Assembly (NCBI GenBank): GCA_019925105.1
Contig: JAHGAU010000005.1
Span: forward strand, 1,860,001-1,924,000
Length of the DNA stretch: 64,000 nt
Origin: Niebla homalea
Lineage: Eukaryota; Ascomycota; Lecanoromycetes; Lecanorales; Ramalinaceae
Direction: 5' to 3'
Part shown: positions 45,179 through 56,533 of the stretch, piece by piece
Layout of the letters: every line of letters begins with the position of its first letter
Numbering within the stretch: the first letter of the stretch is position 1
Program-made: the position numbers and the translations under genes
Notes under the pieces: generated by a model
The model's input: the letters and a program-made list of their open reading frames with translations, nothing else
Database searches by the model: none
What the model was told of the DNA's origin: nothing

Positions 45179-46267
45179 ATGGGTCTTTATCGTTCCCTAA
45201 CGATTCAAGACAAGCTAGAACCATCGGACAAACAGCTGGAGAGAAGCTGGTCTACGAGATTCTTTGGACGGAAGGATAAGGTCAGTAACCTGCAATTGAA
45301 GTACAATCAGCGATCGCCGGCTTCTTTCATGGTATCCGATGGCAATCTGCAACACTGTCCACAAATGGGAACCACTCTGGTCCGTCCGGATACTCCTACT
45401 AAGACCACTGCTTTAAATGATCCGCAAGAGCATTGCATCCTATTCAAGTTACCCTACGAGCTTCGTCTCGCCATCTACGAGCTTTTCTTTCAAAAGAGCC
45501 GAGTTTTGGTGGCCGAGAACCGGGCGTGCTCGGGAATCTTTCGAAAGAATAGCCGTTTCCTGCCTACGCAGAAGACGGAGATGCTAAGGTCTGAGGCTTT
45601 GCGGTTCGCCCACTTCTACCAAGACGACGAAGACTCTATCACTTGGTGCTCCGAGACCTCCGGGAGCCAGAACCGATCTTATAAGCGCGATCGTTGGGGA
45701 GACATAATTGTCAACCCATTCTCTACAAACCTCATGTCGACCTGCCGAAGGATCTGTGATGAAATGGCGCACGTTCTACATGATAGAAAAACATTTGTGC
45801 TGGCTCTCCCAAGCCTACTGGTGAATCTCAAAGATGACTATTTATCCTCTCGTTCTTTGGGCCAGATACAAAACCTCCACATCAACAGCTCCTGGAGTGA
45901 AAGGGATGACTCGTGGGTAGGTCGACTTCATAGTCCATCAAGCCCATTCCATGTCAATTCAATCTGACCAACCTTTATTGCACAGTCCTGGAAGACGATT
46001 GAGAAGATGAGCTTGCGCTCACTAACGGTCTTCATCGATGTTCCCATGAACCTAACACGGCAGTCTGATCGACTCGACACAATGCTACCAATTATAGTAC
46101 CGATGAAGCGAGTTCGAAGCATACCGGATGTACACATTAAATTCGAGCGTTGCGACACTCCTCTTTCCAGGCTGCTCAACCAATTCGATACTGAGACCAC
46201 GAAAAGGTTATGGGGAGGGGCTGTCTACTGCCACGAACGAGAAATACAGTATGGACGACTTGTGTGA
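45179..46267 (+). CDS. DUF7730-type fungal protein, copy 2
   Basis: Exon 1 is 45179..45916, a 69-nt intron (GTAGGT...CAG) follows in phase 0, and exon 2 is 45986..46267; 339 aa. The start is MGLYRSLTIQDK; the frame continues upstream only with a TTG. The signature LFKLPYELRLAIYELFFQKSRV parallels copy 1, as do EALRFAHFYQDDED, NLMSTCRRICDEMAHVLHDRKTFVLA and, after the intron, KMSLRSLTVFIDV. Both copies keep a DD pair just before the intron. The C-terminus is shorter than in copy 1. Function unknown. Identity between copies looks moderate, so the duplication is not very recent. Confidence 0.75.
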
Positions 46268-46808
46268 TTAAAATACGTCATCACCATCCTTGATCTGGAA
46301 ATGATCCATACCAAAGGCAATTTCCCGCCCAGACACCTTCCATCTGTCAATGGGCCCCTGGAACTTCCTCGTCGAGGTTGTCGTGACTTTTCAATACACT
46401 CTTGGCCAAAAAGGTAATGGGAAGATGGTCCGACGACGTGAGGATAGTACTCGTGATGTGCGATTGACCAGCGCAACGTTCAAGGAGCTGTTGCACAGAC
46501 AGATATTGTAATGTGAGATTGCAGTATTAATCATTGATTAGGGGCTTTTGCCCAACATTCGTATCGCCGGCGCGGCAGGCAGCGCCCTCGAGCAATCGCA
46601 GGAGCTGTACACCTCGAAGGTCTGGAGGACGTCTAAAATGACCCACATCTATGATAAAATGGCAACACTTATTCGCAGGTTTAACGAGTTCAGGCACTCA
46701 CATACCGTGCCGAATCAAAAACGCTTCTAGGGTATATAGAAAGCATCTAGCGCATCTCATCTTTCACCTTCCTCTCAGGAGCAAGCCGTCTTCTCCCTTA
46801 ATCATAAA
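46268..46808. other. Intergenic region, 0.54 kb
   Basis: Between the convergent ends of DUF7730 copy 2 and the large secreted-protein gene. Short frames only; nothing recognised. Confidence 0.5.
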
Positions 46809-49800
46809 TTAACACTTATTGCAAACCGTTCCCACCGATATCCCCTGCGTCACAAATACCCCCAGGTAATCATACGGCATTCGATATTGTACGAAATCGA
46901 ATCCCTGGCAACAATTTTCCAGTCCAAAGTCTCCCGCGCTATCACAATCGGAAAACTCCTGGTCTCGGCTCAACACTCCGGTCTCCCATGAGCAAATCTG
47001 CAGGTTCGCCACGCATTCCGCGTTCCACACCCCCTCCGGAGTACTCAGGTCCGTCCCTGGTGCATTTCCCTGAGTCGCCCCTGCCGCATCCGCGCAGACC
47101 TGGCTACCTCGAAAGAGCAATTCTGGCGTCGTGATCCCCTGGGCGAACAGATCTTGCAGCGCATTTGTATAATTCAACCAAAAATTCTTCTGACTCTGGA
47201 TCCCATACGAGATGTCGTTCTCAGCATCGTACCACCAGTTCGAACACATGTTCCAGGCGTCATATCCCCACGTACACCCGAAATCGTAGCTGTTGTTCTC
47301 GGCGGAAGCGTTGGTGGCGAGGGCGTACGCGTTCGTGTCGACGGCCCTCGTGATGATCGCTTTATCATCCTGCAACGCTTGACTGACCACGTACGTCTGC
47401 AACGCCTTGGTCACATTCTGCTGCAGCGTGTTCAGATTCTGAATCTGCGTGCTGAAGAACCCCTCGTCGCAAAACGCCATGAACAGCGTAAAATTCCCCA
47501 TCACTTCCAGAATCGCATTCTGGATGTTGGTCTGCAGCTGACTCACTATCAGCGCCAACCCGCTCTCAATCTGATCCGTCTGCACCTCCGTCTTGGACAG
47601 ATCACCCGTCGCCAACAGATTCCTCGCCAGCGTCGGGCTCTGCTGCACCCCCCTCAACAGATACTCCCCCGGCACCTCAATCGCCGACACAACGCCCGTC
47701 CGCTCCCCGAGCCGCGGGATGAGCGACCCCCACCCGCTCGGACTGATCAAGCCCAACGCAAACGACATCACCGCCAGCACCTCGAGCAACGGGAACGGTT
47801 TCGGCAGCGGCAGGTTCAGCGTCCGGCAGATGCCCCCGACATTCTCGCTCGTCAGGATGTTGGCCCCCTCGATCGCCATCCAGTAGGAGAAGAACCAGTT
47901 CTGCAGGTTCCAGATGTTGAAGGCCACGTAGTAGACCTGCGCCGGGTGCGCCCTCCCCCCGGCAGCCGTGAAGTCCCGCGCGTCCGGCGGGAAGCACTGG
48001 CTCCGGCCCGTGAAGGAGCTGCAGTTGGCGCCCCCGCCGAGCTCGAGGTAGAGGAAGCAGTCGGCAAAGGACATGGCTTCGGCGTCGCAGCGCGGCGTGT
48101 TGTACGTGACCCAGTCGGTGATCCAGCCCGTCACGTTGAGGACGGACCAGCACTGCTGCAGCTGGTGCGCGGCGATGTTGGTGCATGCGGCGATCTGCTC
48201 GGCGCTGGCGTCAGGGGAGATGTACGTGCCGGTTTTGTCGGGGTCGAGGCTTTGAGATGGGGTGAGGGGCGCGCCGTCGGGGAGTTGGGCCGTGGAGGAG
48301 AGGTTCGAGATCGTGTTGCCGGATTGGGGGGAACAGATGTCGGCGGGGGAGGTCCCGTCACCGCTGCCGGATGGGGAGGGTTCGCCGCTTTCGACAGGGC
48401 AGCCGATGTAGGGTGCTGAGTGCGTAGCGGTGGAGGAGCTCGATGGTGTCGAGCTTTGGATGGATGAGGTTGATGATATTGAGGTTGAAGAGGAGGTGAA
48501 GGGGGAAATGATGTCTGCGAGGGGGCTTGCTATGATGACTCCTGTTGACGATAATGATGTTCTTGACGATAATGATGTTATTGACGATGATGACGATGGT
48601 AGGGAGGTATTGCTTGGGGCAAGGAGTGGGACGATCATCGATGTTGTGAATGAAGAGCTTGGCGTGACCATGTTCGTGAGACTTGACAGCGTAGATGAGG
48701 AAAGCATGCTCTGAAAAGCCGTGCTATTCACTGCCGAAAGTGTCGAAGATAGCTGCATTGACGTCTGCGGTGCGCTTAGGGAGGCCGACCGCGTTCCGCC
48801 CGACGAGCCCGTGATCGACGGATTCTGCAAGCCCAGAATGGAGGATGCCCATGCTGCCAGATCTCGCGAGGTCGTCTGAGACGCACTCGTCGATGACTTT
48901 TTCGTTTGCGAGCTCGTCAAGGCGGAGGACGTATTCATTGGGGAGCTGTGGCTCGAAAGGCTCGTCTGAGACGCACTCCTCGAAGTCTTTGTCGTTTGCG
49001 AGCTCGTCAGGGCGGAGGACGTATTTATTGGGGAGCTGTGGCTCGAAAGGCTCGTCAGAGACGTGTGAGTTGGGAGGGTGGTGGATGGTATGGAAATGTT
49101 GAGTGGTGCAGGAAGATTAGATGAGAGACTCGTAAGAGTGATGAGTGGAGAGGCTCCTGATGCTGAGGAGGGAAGTGACGAGGGGGATGTTGTGGCTCTG
49201 GCCGTACTGTTGCTTTCGAGGATACGCATAGATGTTCGAGAGTGAGTTGCGGTCGAGGCAATAGATAAATTATCTGCGAGAGAGGTGGATGGAGCCTGGC
49301 TGAGCGCTGAACCTAGTTGTGTTGATGACGCTCCAGTCGACGTTGGCAAGGTGATGTTGGCAGGCAAGGTGGCTGTATTGACGTTGGATGCTCCTGACGT
49401 CGAGATACTGTTGCGGGCTGGCGTATTCTTCGTTGTATTCAACGTAGGGGGAACAAGTGTCTGGGTAATTGATTGCGGTGTATGACTGGACGAGCTCATC
49501 GTGGGGGACCTAAGTTGCGAGGTTGAGCTGATCGGGGGAGTCTTGTAGGTATCATACGATAAGGAACTTGAAAATGTTGATGTTGGTGTAATTGGGAGGG
49601 CAACAGAAGGCATTGAATATGGAGCAAAGCTGGTCGTCGAGGCGCTTGCCGAAGCGAGTTGATTTTGTGCACATGGCCAGTCCTCACCTGATGGGACATA
49701 GGAGCCATCGATTGGCTGTCGACATTGAGAATACCATTCGTCTTTGCAGATACAGCGGCTTCCGTGAGCACAGGATCCTGCAACGCCGGGAGAACAGCTT

Positions 49801-50382
49801 CCCCAGAGAGGTATGACGATGGCATCAGAAGCAGTGACTGATGGTCTTGGAGAAGTTGTTGACGACGAAAATGAAGAGGATTTTTGTAGCTGCGTTGAAC
49901 TGACTGTAGGTGTCTGCGGATTCGAATCCATGTATGAGGCTGCCGCTGATGATGGAACAGGTATAGCTGTTGTGGCGGGTACATTATAGGCGCATGGTCC
50001 ATAAGGAACGCCGGATGTCGGAGCCTGGGTGATGATTGGACGGATTTGATAGTCAGAGCACTGGCAGAACATGTGGTCGGATACCGATGGGTCCTCGCTA
50101 TTTGGCTTGGTCAGCAGATCAGGTCCTCATCAAGTAATTCTGACTTCATCAGGGGAGCTCTTACAGGGCCCAGCAGAAATTATCGTCCCGTCTTTGATGC
50201 CTGGCGTGGCCATCGATATGCACCTTTCGAATCCCGTCGTACATTTTCGCATCTCCTTGGGCATGTTTGAGCGGGGAGCCGCGTCCAACCCTGGGCGCTG
50301 CATCTGCATAGGGTAATGGAGTGAATATAGAGAGAAAGAGTAGATGGAGAATGATCTTTGAAAGAGCCCATTCGTACCCCAT
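46809..50382 (-). CDS. Large Ser/Thr-rich secreted protein with Cys-containing C-terminal domain
   Basis: Exon 1 is 50382..50165, a 67-nt intron (GTAAGA...TAG) follows, and exon 2 is 50097..46809; 1168 aa. Exon 1 codes the signal peptide (MGYEWALSKIILHLLFLSIFT, cut here; cleavage near PYADA). Next come two short Cys-containing segments (MFCQCSDYQIRP; GSCAHGSRCICKDEWYSQC), then about 430 residues made almost only of Ser, Thr, Pro and Ala, which should be densely O-glycosylated. It includes a 30-residue repeat. The C-terminal ~500 residues are a folded, Cys- and Trp-rich region (AHQLQQCWSVLNVTGWITDW, TWGYDAWNMCSNWWYDAEND, ENCCQGFDFVQYRMPYDYLG) with N-glycosylation sites. No GPI signal or clear membrane anchor at the end (...GTVCNKC). 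Probably a wall or surface glycoprotein; the C-terminal domain is not one that I can name safely. Confidence 0.8.
48873..49058. repeat. 90-bp coding tandem repeat
   Basis: Two copies of a 90-bp unit starting at 48873 and 48963, with a partial third start, inside the Ser/Thr-rich part of the large secreted-protein gene. Each unit codes 30 residues (pattern SLSSHSSPxNTSSALTSSQT), and a few substitutions separate the copies. Confidence 0.85.
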
Positions 50383-51975
50383 TCCGGGCGTATCGCTGTA
50401 CACAAAACTAGATTTTGCGTTCTGATGAATGATCTTTTCGAAGGACGGCCCTCTCAACGAAGGTGATCCCAGCTTAAATGAGCGATGAAGTTCGAGATCC
50501 TTGTAAAGAAAGTCGGGGTCCAAGAGTCCTTGAGGAGAAACGAAGTAACAGCCAGCATTTTGAACAGGGGAGATCAAGGCTTTTCAGTCAGAAAGCGGTC
50601 AGCCACTTGCTTATCCTGCGATTGCCCCGAGGAGACACTGTTGCAGGTGCATGCTCCCGTGTAATGAACATCATTGGCTACTCCGAATCTTGGTCATGTC
50701 TAAGGCCTGATTTTGGAAGCATGATCGACCGGATCACGGTAAAGATCATGCACGGAAAGTTAATGACACTGGTTCAGATCGCCGCACCTAGGAGTGGGAC
50801 GGGAACCAACATGCGGAAAATAGCTAGGCAGGAATTTCTCGTGATCATGAATTGGGATATAGTGTGCACGGAAAGACTAATGAGAGCGCTCGTAAAGGCA
50901 CGGGCAGGGAAAGCAGCAACCAGGCAAGCTGCGAGGCCATGCTGTACACTCTCACAAACCTGGATCTCCGAATTATAGCGTGCTTATCAATGACGCCAGT
51001 GGGTCCATAGGAACTTGCAGTAAGACTTCCTCACAAACCTTGTACTGCCAACCAAAAATACACGATGATAGTCGGCATTCAAGGGAAAGTATACAGCTGT
51101 TGAGCTCAGCGCAAACCTCAAGAGATAGCACGTGGAGCAAGCTGAGCCGGACATTCGCTTGTTTTAAGAGAAATGGGTGCGGTCAGCTTTGTTTCAGGGT
51201 GCCGATTTCACAGATTCGGAGGATATATGTCTTGACGCTTGCTTGCGCTTGTGCGGTATTTTGGTCGATTCCCCTGGCTGATCCCCCACATGCTGCCGAC
51301 CACGTCAGCAGGCATTGTCTGTGGCCCCACAGAAAATTTCCGATGAAACCAAGTTTCCGTAAGAGACTGTTCCTGGAAGGCGTTTGCCTGAAGCGTGCTG
51401 AGGGGCGAAAGTGCGCGTCGGCTAAATCGAAGAAATGGAATGTCTTACATCGCTGAATGTATAAGCGGACCTCGTGCCTTCATCTTCTCTTCTCATTGGT
51501 CTCCCTTTTGCAAGCCTTTGATCATGATGTTTGGATGTTTGGATGTTTGCCTTGGACTGTGTGGTCTTGGGCTGTCTAATTCTCTTCTCCAATACGCCGA
51601 CAATGGGATGCCAGATTTGTACGGGGATATGAGGTGATTGTTGTTGTCAAGCTTGATTCAAAACGTTGCGGTGGTGCATGGCGATTCTGGGATATTGAAC
51701 ATACCCCATCGTAGCCATTTTTCCATACACAAGATGTCTGTGACCCAGATTGGACTGAAGGATAAAAGAATCAGCAACCACGCGACACGCGCAAGATAGC
51801 TGCGCATCGCCTAGTCTCGCAGCCAGCTGCGACGTGCAATAGCGTAAGTTCATAATAGGATAATGCAAGAGCATTCCTATGCGTGCTCAAAGTTCTCGTC
51901 TTCATCTGTAGCCACATCTACATCCAGTCAGCATCAACAATTTGAAGATATCAGTCTCGTGACCACTTGCTAAAG
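50383..51975. other. 1.6 kb intergenic region
   Basis: Holds the promoters of two divergent genes for secreted proteins. The frames present are short and unconserved. A GATGTTTG triplication lies near 51529-51550. Nothing else seen. Confidence 0.45.
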
Positions 51976-52640
51976 ATGATCTCCCTACCTCGCCTTTCAC
52001 TGCTAGCTGTCTATTCTACCTTCATCATCTTCAATAGTGATTCTGTTGACAGCGCTGCCACCAATGATTCAGTCAGCGTCTCCGATTATGAATACTGGCA
52101 TTGCTTTTCCAGCAACCAGGAAGCGGCGTATCTTGCGCGCCTCGACGATTGCCAAAAGATGCTCTTGGATAAGAAGCTCCCGAAGAGGGCAATCATGGGT
52201 AAGCATCAGCTCCTCTTGTCTCCATATCGGATATCCTTGGCAGGGTTGCAAAGTGTGAAGTGGTGGCTGAGACCTCACTGAGATCGATTTCTCTAGCCAC
52301 GTTTAAACCAGCACCGGCAGGAGGCAGTCCAAGGCCGTCAATCTACAAACTCCCACAGACGTTCAATTATGGACAGTGCCATCTCAAGCTCGACCTGGAT
52401 TTAGGCACGCCGTACGCCGATGAACAGAGCACTTGGGTGAGTATCGGATTGGCAGCTACACAGCTGCTCCAGGCTTGTGGTACTTCTGATGGTAAGACTG
52501 GCGGCTGGATCAGGACCGGTGACCATGATCATCTCCTTTTGACTGTAGGCAACTTGTTTGGCAACGACGTAAGTGGTGACGGGGCATCGAATTTGACATT
52601 GGGTACCACGGTCGCACCTTCAAATGTAGAGACGGCCTAA
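51976..52640 (+). CDS. Small secreted protein, effector-like
   Basis: Exon 1 is 51976..52198, a 98-nt intron (GTAAGC...TAG) follows, and exon 2 is 52297..52640; 188 aa. The ATG gives a signal peptide (MISLPRLSLLAVYSTFIIFNS; likely cleavage near VDSAA). The mature part has four cysteines (WHCFSS, LDDCQKML, YGQCHLKLDL, LLQACGTSDG), enough for two disulphides. The pattern CHLKLDLDLG...STWVSIGLAATQLLQAC...TGGWIRTGDHD is common in small secreted fungal proteins without known enzymatic activity. Size, signal peptide and cysteine spacing make an extracellular role in the environment or a host likely, but that is inference. No membrane or GPI signal. Confidence 0.72.
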
Positions 52641-53233
52641 AATGAAGAATCCTAGTCGAATAGGTTCGACCTCATAGGGCGGAGATTCGGATCGAAGGCG
52701 TACTCTTCCGATCCGCACAGGAACTTTGAGGAATTTGGGCCGCTTGTTTGTTGCCTGCAAGAACAATAATATCGGGTACGGTTTGCATACATTTTCGCAA
52801 ATGAATAATGATCTGCAAAACTCGAAGACATGGCTGATTCGACGAGGCGCGGAGGACGAGGCGCGGAGGCCAAGGTGTAACGCTTGATGGAGTCAAACCG
52901 GGTAGAACTGTCTGGTTTGGTCATTGCCACTCACATGAGCAAACCTGCAGCGATCTAGATGCAATACACAGTGTGCTATTTGCCTTCTGTGACTGCACCT
53001 TGATGGTCTTCGATAAGCCAGAGCATAATTCCCTATCTGCGTTGTGGAAGAAAAAAGGCAGCAAATTAGCCTGCAACTTGTCTGCTCAAATATTTAGTAC
53101 AACCTCGACACATATCTGCCTCTCTGCCTCGTGCGCGGATCCTTCATCCTTCATCATTGCCCCATCATCTTTTGTCATATGCCAGGAACTCTTGCTGGCG
53201 GCCAGGAAACAACAGTAAGGTCACCCATCTGCA
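52641..53233. other. Intergenic region, 0.6 kb
   Basis: No gene recognised; presumably the upstream part of the phosphotransferase-like pseudogene. Confidence 0.45.
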
Positions 53234-54050
53234 ATGGAGGACGACACGGAAGAAGTTAATTACTGGCCGGCGTATGATGCTTGGTTACCAGCAATGCCCC
53301 TAAATATCCATAACATCAGATCTAAAGCAATCAACGAAATGCGTCAATTGAAAATCAACGGTCTGGAGCATGATCGTGTGTACACTTGGGGGTTTCCTGA
53401 CCGACGTTACAAGCTGAACTCGACGACTTTCACCAAAAGACAATCATACCTGTGTGAATGGGTGCTGAACTTTCGAGGCCAGTTGGCCACGTCTGCGTTC
53501 GAGAGCGAGCGGCTATGAATGAGAGAAACGCATTGGAATTCATCGCCAGTAATACAAAGATTCCTGTCCGCCATGTTCTCGACTGGACTGTTGAAGGAGA
53601 TTCGGCTCTCTGACTGTGGAAGCCGTCAAGGGGAATCAGGTGAACGAAATTCACAGTGGTCTCTCGGAAGACAGGCAGCGCAAGCTTCAGGGGACCATTC
53701 GGTCCTTCGTTGCAGATTTTATCGAACCCGAATTGAATCGTCTGAGATCGAATAGACTTGGTCAGCTTGACGGCGGCCTGTTTTCACCCCCTTACATCAC
53801 CCACTTCGAAAAGAGGCCACACTGACGGCCAAAGACGTATACGACAGATCGCGTCGTCTATTGCCACAATGATCTTGACTCTCAAGATTCCATGGTCGAC
53901 CCTGAATGACTTGAGGTGCTTGCTGTCATCGATTGGGAGTACTCCGGTTTCTTTCCGCCTGTGTTCGAGCGCTATCTCTTTGACGACGAGACCTTTAATG
54001 ATAGATTGAACGAGGATGAATGTCGGCATTTGATAAAGCTTCAGGATGCT
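53234..54050 (+). pseudogene. Aminoglycoside-phosphotransferase-like pseudogene
   Basis: Starts MEDDTEEVNYWPAYDAW and can be followed as a fungal APH/choline-kinase-like protein: ERL, then out of frame NERNALEFIASNTKIP and VLDWTVEGDS, then out of frame again SLTVEAVKGNQVNEI and GLSEDRQRKLQ. Two in-frame TGA codons follow, at 53823..53825 and 53907..53909; the first may replace Trp in HWRPK. The catalytic segment reads VVYCHNDLDSQDSMVDPE, with Asp where the usual metal-binding Asn (HNDL...N) is expected, and then VIDWEYSGFFPPVFERYL. Two stops, two frame changes and a changed active-site residue make decay certain enough to call it a pseudogene. Functional relatives phosphorylate small hydroxylated molecules. 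Confidence 0.8.
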
Positions 54051-55292
54051 CCAGTTAATCCTTCTCTTGCCCTTTTTGACTGCTCTACTGACATGCATTT
54101 CAGGGGACATAGTCTACGAGCGCTTGAGGTGGGCGGTGCAGCCTCTTGTACGCTTTTACTCCAAACTCATTCGACTGTTGCGTATCGCAGCTTCCCGTGT
54201 TCTGTCAGCTGTGTACAACGGCAAGCGCAACGGCGTCTGGCACCAGTAGCGGACCCAACACCTGGCACCTGACTTTGTTAAGCGCATCAATTTCGAGGTC
54301 GCATATTAGCAGAAATCTGGATGTGGCTTTAATTGCGATTGAGTCGTGTTTCAGCGGCTCAGCGTTCGCTGCCGAGTCAACCCTTTTCTCCTCATCTTGC
54401 CCCCCGAGCAGTCAGTAATACCAATGGGAAGTCCACAAGGAGTGAATGGAACAATTGCTCTAACAAGACCAAGCCTCGAATCCTGAACTTCCATATCACG
54501 GCAAATCTGAGTGCACTTCTGGTCACATGCGGGAATATCCACTGTAGGTCGATACAGCCCACTAAATGTCTAGCATCTAACAAACTCGGCCCCGGCTCCA
54601 AGTCTGCTATTCATGTAGAATTCAAACGCTGGAGGCCGTTAAGCAAATCAATGTCCATCACTGGCGCAATATCACAGCACAGTGATACGTAATGCAGCAG
54701 ATGGGAGGTAGTCACACCGCTCAACAATGCTTGCCACTTGCTTGCAGTAATGTCTTCGTATGGGAAAGCTGAGACGTGACGTGTTCTGCTGCAACATTTA
54801 TATCCGTCCGGCCTTCGCTAAAAAGAAGCTCTTTGGCGAGATTGCGGCTGAAGCGTTGGCGAGGCCGGGCCGGGGAAATTACAGGTATAGCTCCTGCGTA
54901 GCTCTCGCAGCATCCCCTCCATATTGGGCTAGCTTTGCGAAAAGTTCCGGGCGCAGCTTCTATCGCCATGAAACACAGTCGACTCACAGTCCACTGTTGG
55001 TCCTATCGCTCTGCAGGCAAAAGGGGGATCCCTTCTGCAGGCGAGGGGCATGTGAGTGGTTGTTCTCCTATAAAGATGGCTTGGGGTTCTCCAATCCTTT
55101 CGTTGGTGTGCCAAAAAGACCTGCTTCCAGGAGCCAACATTCCATCAACTTTATCAAAACTTTCATCTCATTGTAGTTCCAGAGGGCGACCTCGACGCTA
55201 AGTCGCCTGACACTCGACGACCGCTCACTCTACACTTCGCTCCTTCTACTTCTCGTTTTTCGAAATACCTACGATCACGAAGAGCTAGAAAG
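54051..55292. other. 1.2 kb intergenic region
   Basis: Short frames only. The final ~150 bp upstream of 55293 are probably the promoter and leader of the next gene. No repeats of note. Confidence 0.45.
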
Positions 55293-55772
55293 ATGTCCTA
55301 CCACGCCACCAACAAGTCCCCACCCCGCTGCTCCTCTTGCTATCGCCCCGCTCCCTTCCACATCAAGAAGTGCTCGTACGCCGCCGCCGCATCCCTCCAT
55401 CCAGACGCCCCTCCTCCGAACCCCTACCAGCAAGCACAATTCCTTTCTTCCATCTCTACATCAGCCTCCGACCCGCCCGTCTATTCCCAGACCCAGCAAC
55501 GCACGGCCCCAAATGTCGTCTACGAGCAGCGCCGACGTGCACGCGGACCGATCGGGTATGCAGTCCGGTGGGGGGTGGAGAAGGTGAGGGAGGAGCACGA
55601 TAAGAAGAAGTGGAAGGCACAGCAGGTGGGCACCGAGAGGGTTGACGGATCTTCTATGGGACCGCAGAGTATAAGTGACAGTCAGGAGACTGGCGGGAGT
55701 GGGTCGCCTGCTCAGGAGTTCGGGCTGGTGCAGAGGGAGGAAGATAAGAGCAGGGGTGATGAAAAAAGGTGA
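55293..55772 (+). CDS. Small conserved-looking hypothetical protein
   Basis: A single-exon gene of 159 aa. Starts MSYHATNKSPPRCSSCYRPAP; the CSSC pair with the nearby Cys in HIKKCSY could bind a metal but is incomplete as a zinc finger. The middle is Pro/Ser-rich, then a basic segment (YEQRRRARGPIGYAVRWGVEKV, cut before the next charged residues) is followed by a helical charged stretch and a Ser/Gly/Glu-rich tail. No signal peptide or membrane segment. The ATG has an A at -3 and follows a pyrimidine-rich leader, which supports the start. Function unknown. Confidence 0.55.
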   Translation: MSYHATNKSPPRCSSCYRPAPFHIKKCSYAAAASLHPDAPPPNPYQQAQFLSSISTSASDPPVYSQTQQRTAPNVVYEQRRRARGPIGYAVRWGVEKVREEHDKKKWKAQQVGTERVDGSSMGPQSISDSQETGGSGSPAQEFGLVQREEDKSRGDEKR

Positions 55773-56533
55773 GGTGGTGATGTGTTCGGTCGCAACCAAG
55801 GATGCTGGGATGGGGATCGAGATGATCGTTGCGACCTTCCCAATCGCGACGGGCGTGGGTTGAGCGCTGTCAAAGGGAACTGGGGGGGCTGGAATCGTTG
55901 AAGGCCGAAAGCGAGCGTTTGTTGTACATACATATACACCCACAAGAATTTCTGAAGACTTTTTAGGACACATATTTCCTCCAATGACTCTCCTTACCGT
56001 TTCCTGCTGTTACCCTCTTAGAAGTATCTCTCTCTTTCTGCCGTCGAATGCTTGCTCGTTTCAGTCCCACGCTACGAAAATGTCTGCATGGATTAGTACT
56101 GCTCCGATTCGTCAACGCTTGTCGTCACCCACCCATTGCGTGGAAGAAGGACCCCGCCGTCTGGGTAGGCACATTCGGTGTTGGTAGCACCCCCCAAGAT
56201 CACTAGCATTGCCGTCGCGCTCTCAAGCTTTACCCGCAAAGACAGATGCCCGTTATTCTCGAATTCTTTGGCGGCTTGTTTGACGTCCTGCGGATCTGAT
56301 CGCACTCATCTTAGTAGAGAGACAGCAATTAGCACGAGATGTTGCGACAACAGCTTGGTGTGGTTTCTGATCATTAGTGGGGGGCTTACTGCTCGCATTT
56401 GCTTGGGCATAGTGGGGCAAAATGCATTTTGACGATGATAGGACCACTTTTGTTTACAAGGTCTTGAGAGACGGAGGTTGACAGTGACGAAATTGCTACC
56501 AGATCATCCCCATGCTGCTCACTCCTCCCGCCT
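55773..56533. other. Intergenic region, 0.76 kb
   Basis: A convergent 3' region between the hypothetical gene and the amino-acid permease gene. No gene or repeat seen. Confidence 0.45.

Noticed and set aside
47154..48419. 421-codon plus-strand frame inside the large secreted-protein gene
   Set aside because: Arg/Pro/Leu-rich antisense product; the minus strand has the signal peptide, glycosylation sites and cysteine pattern of a real protein.
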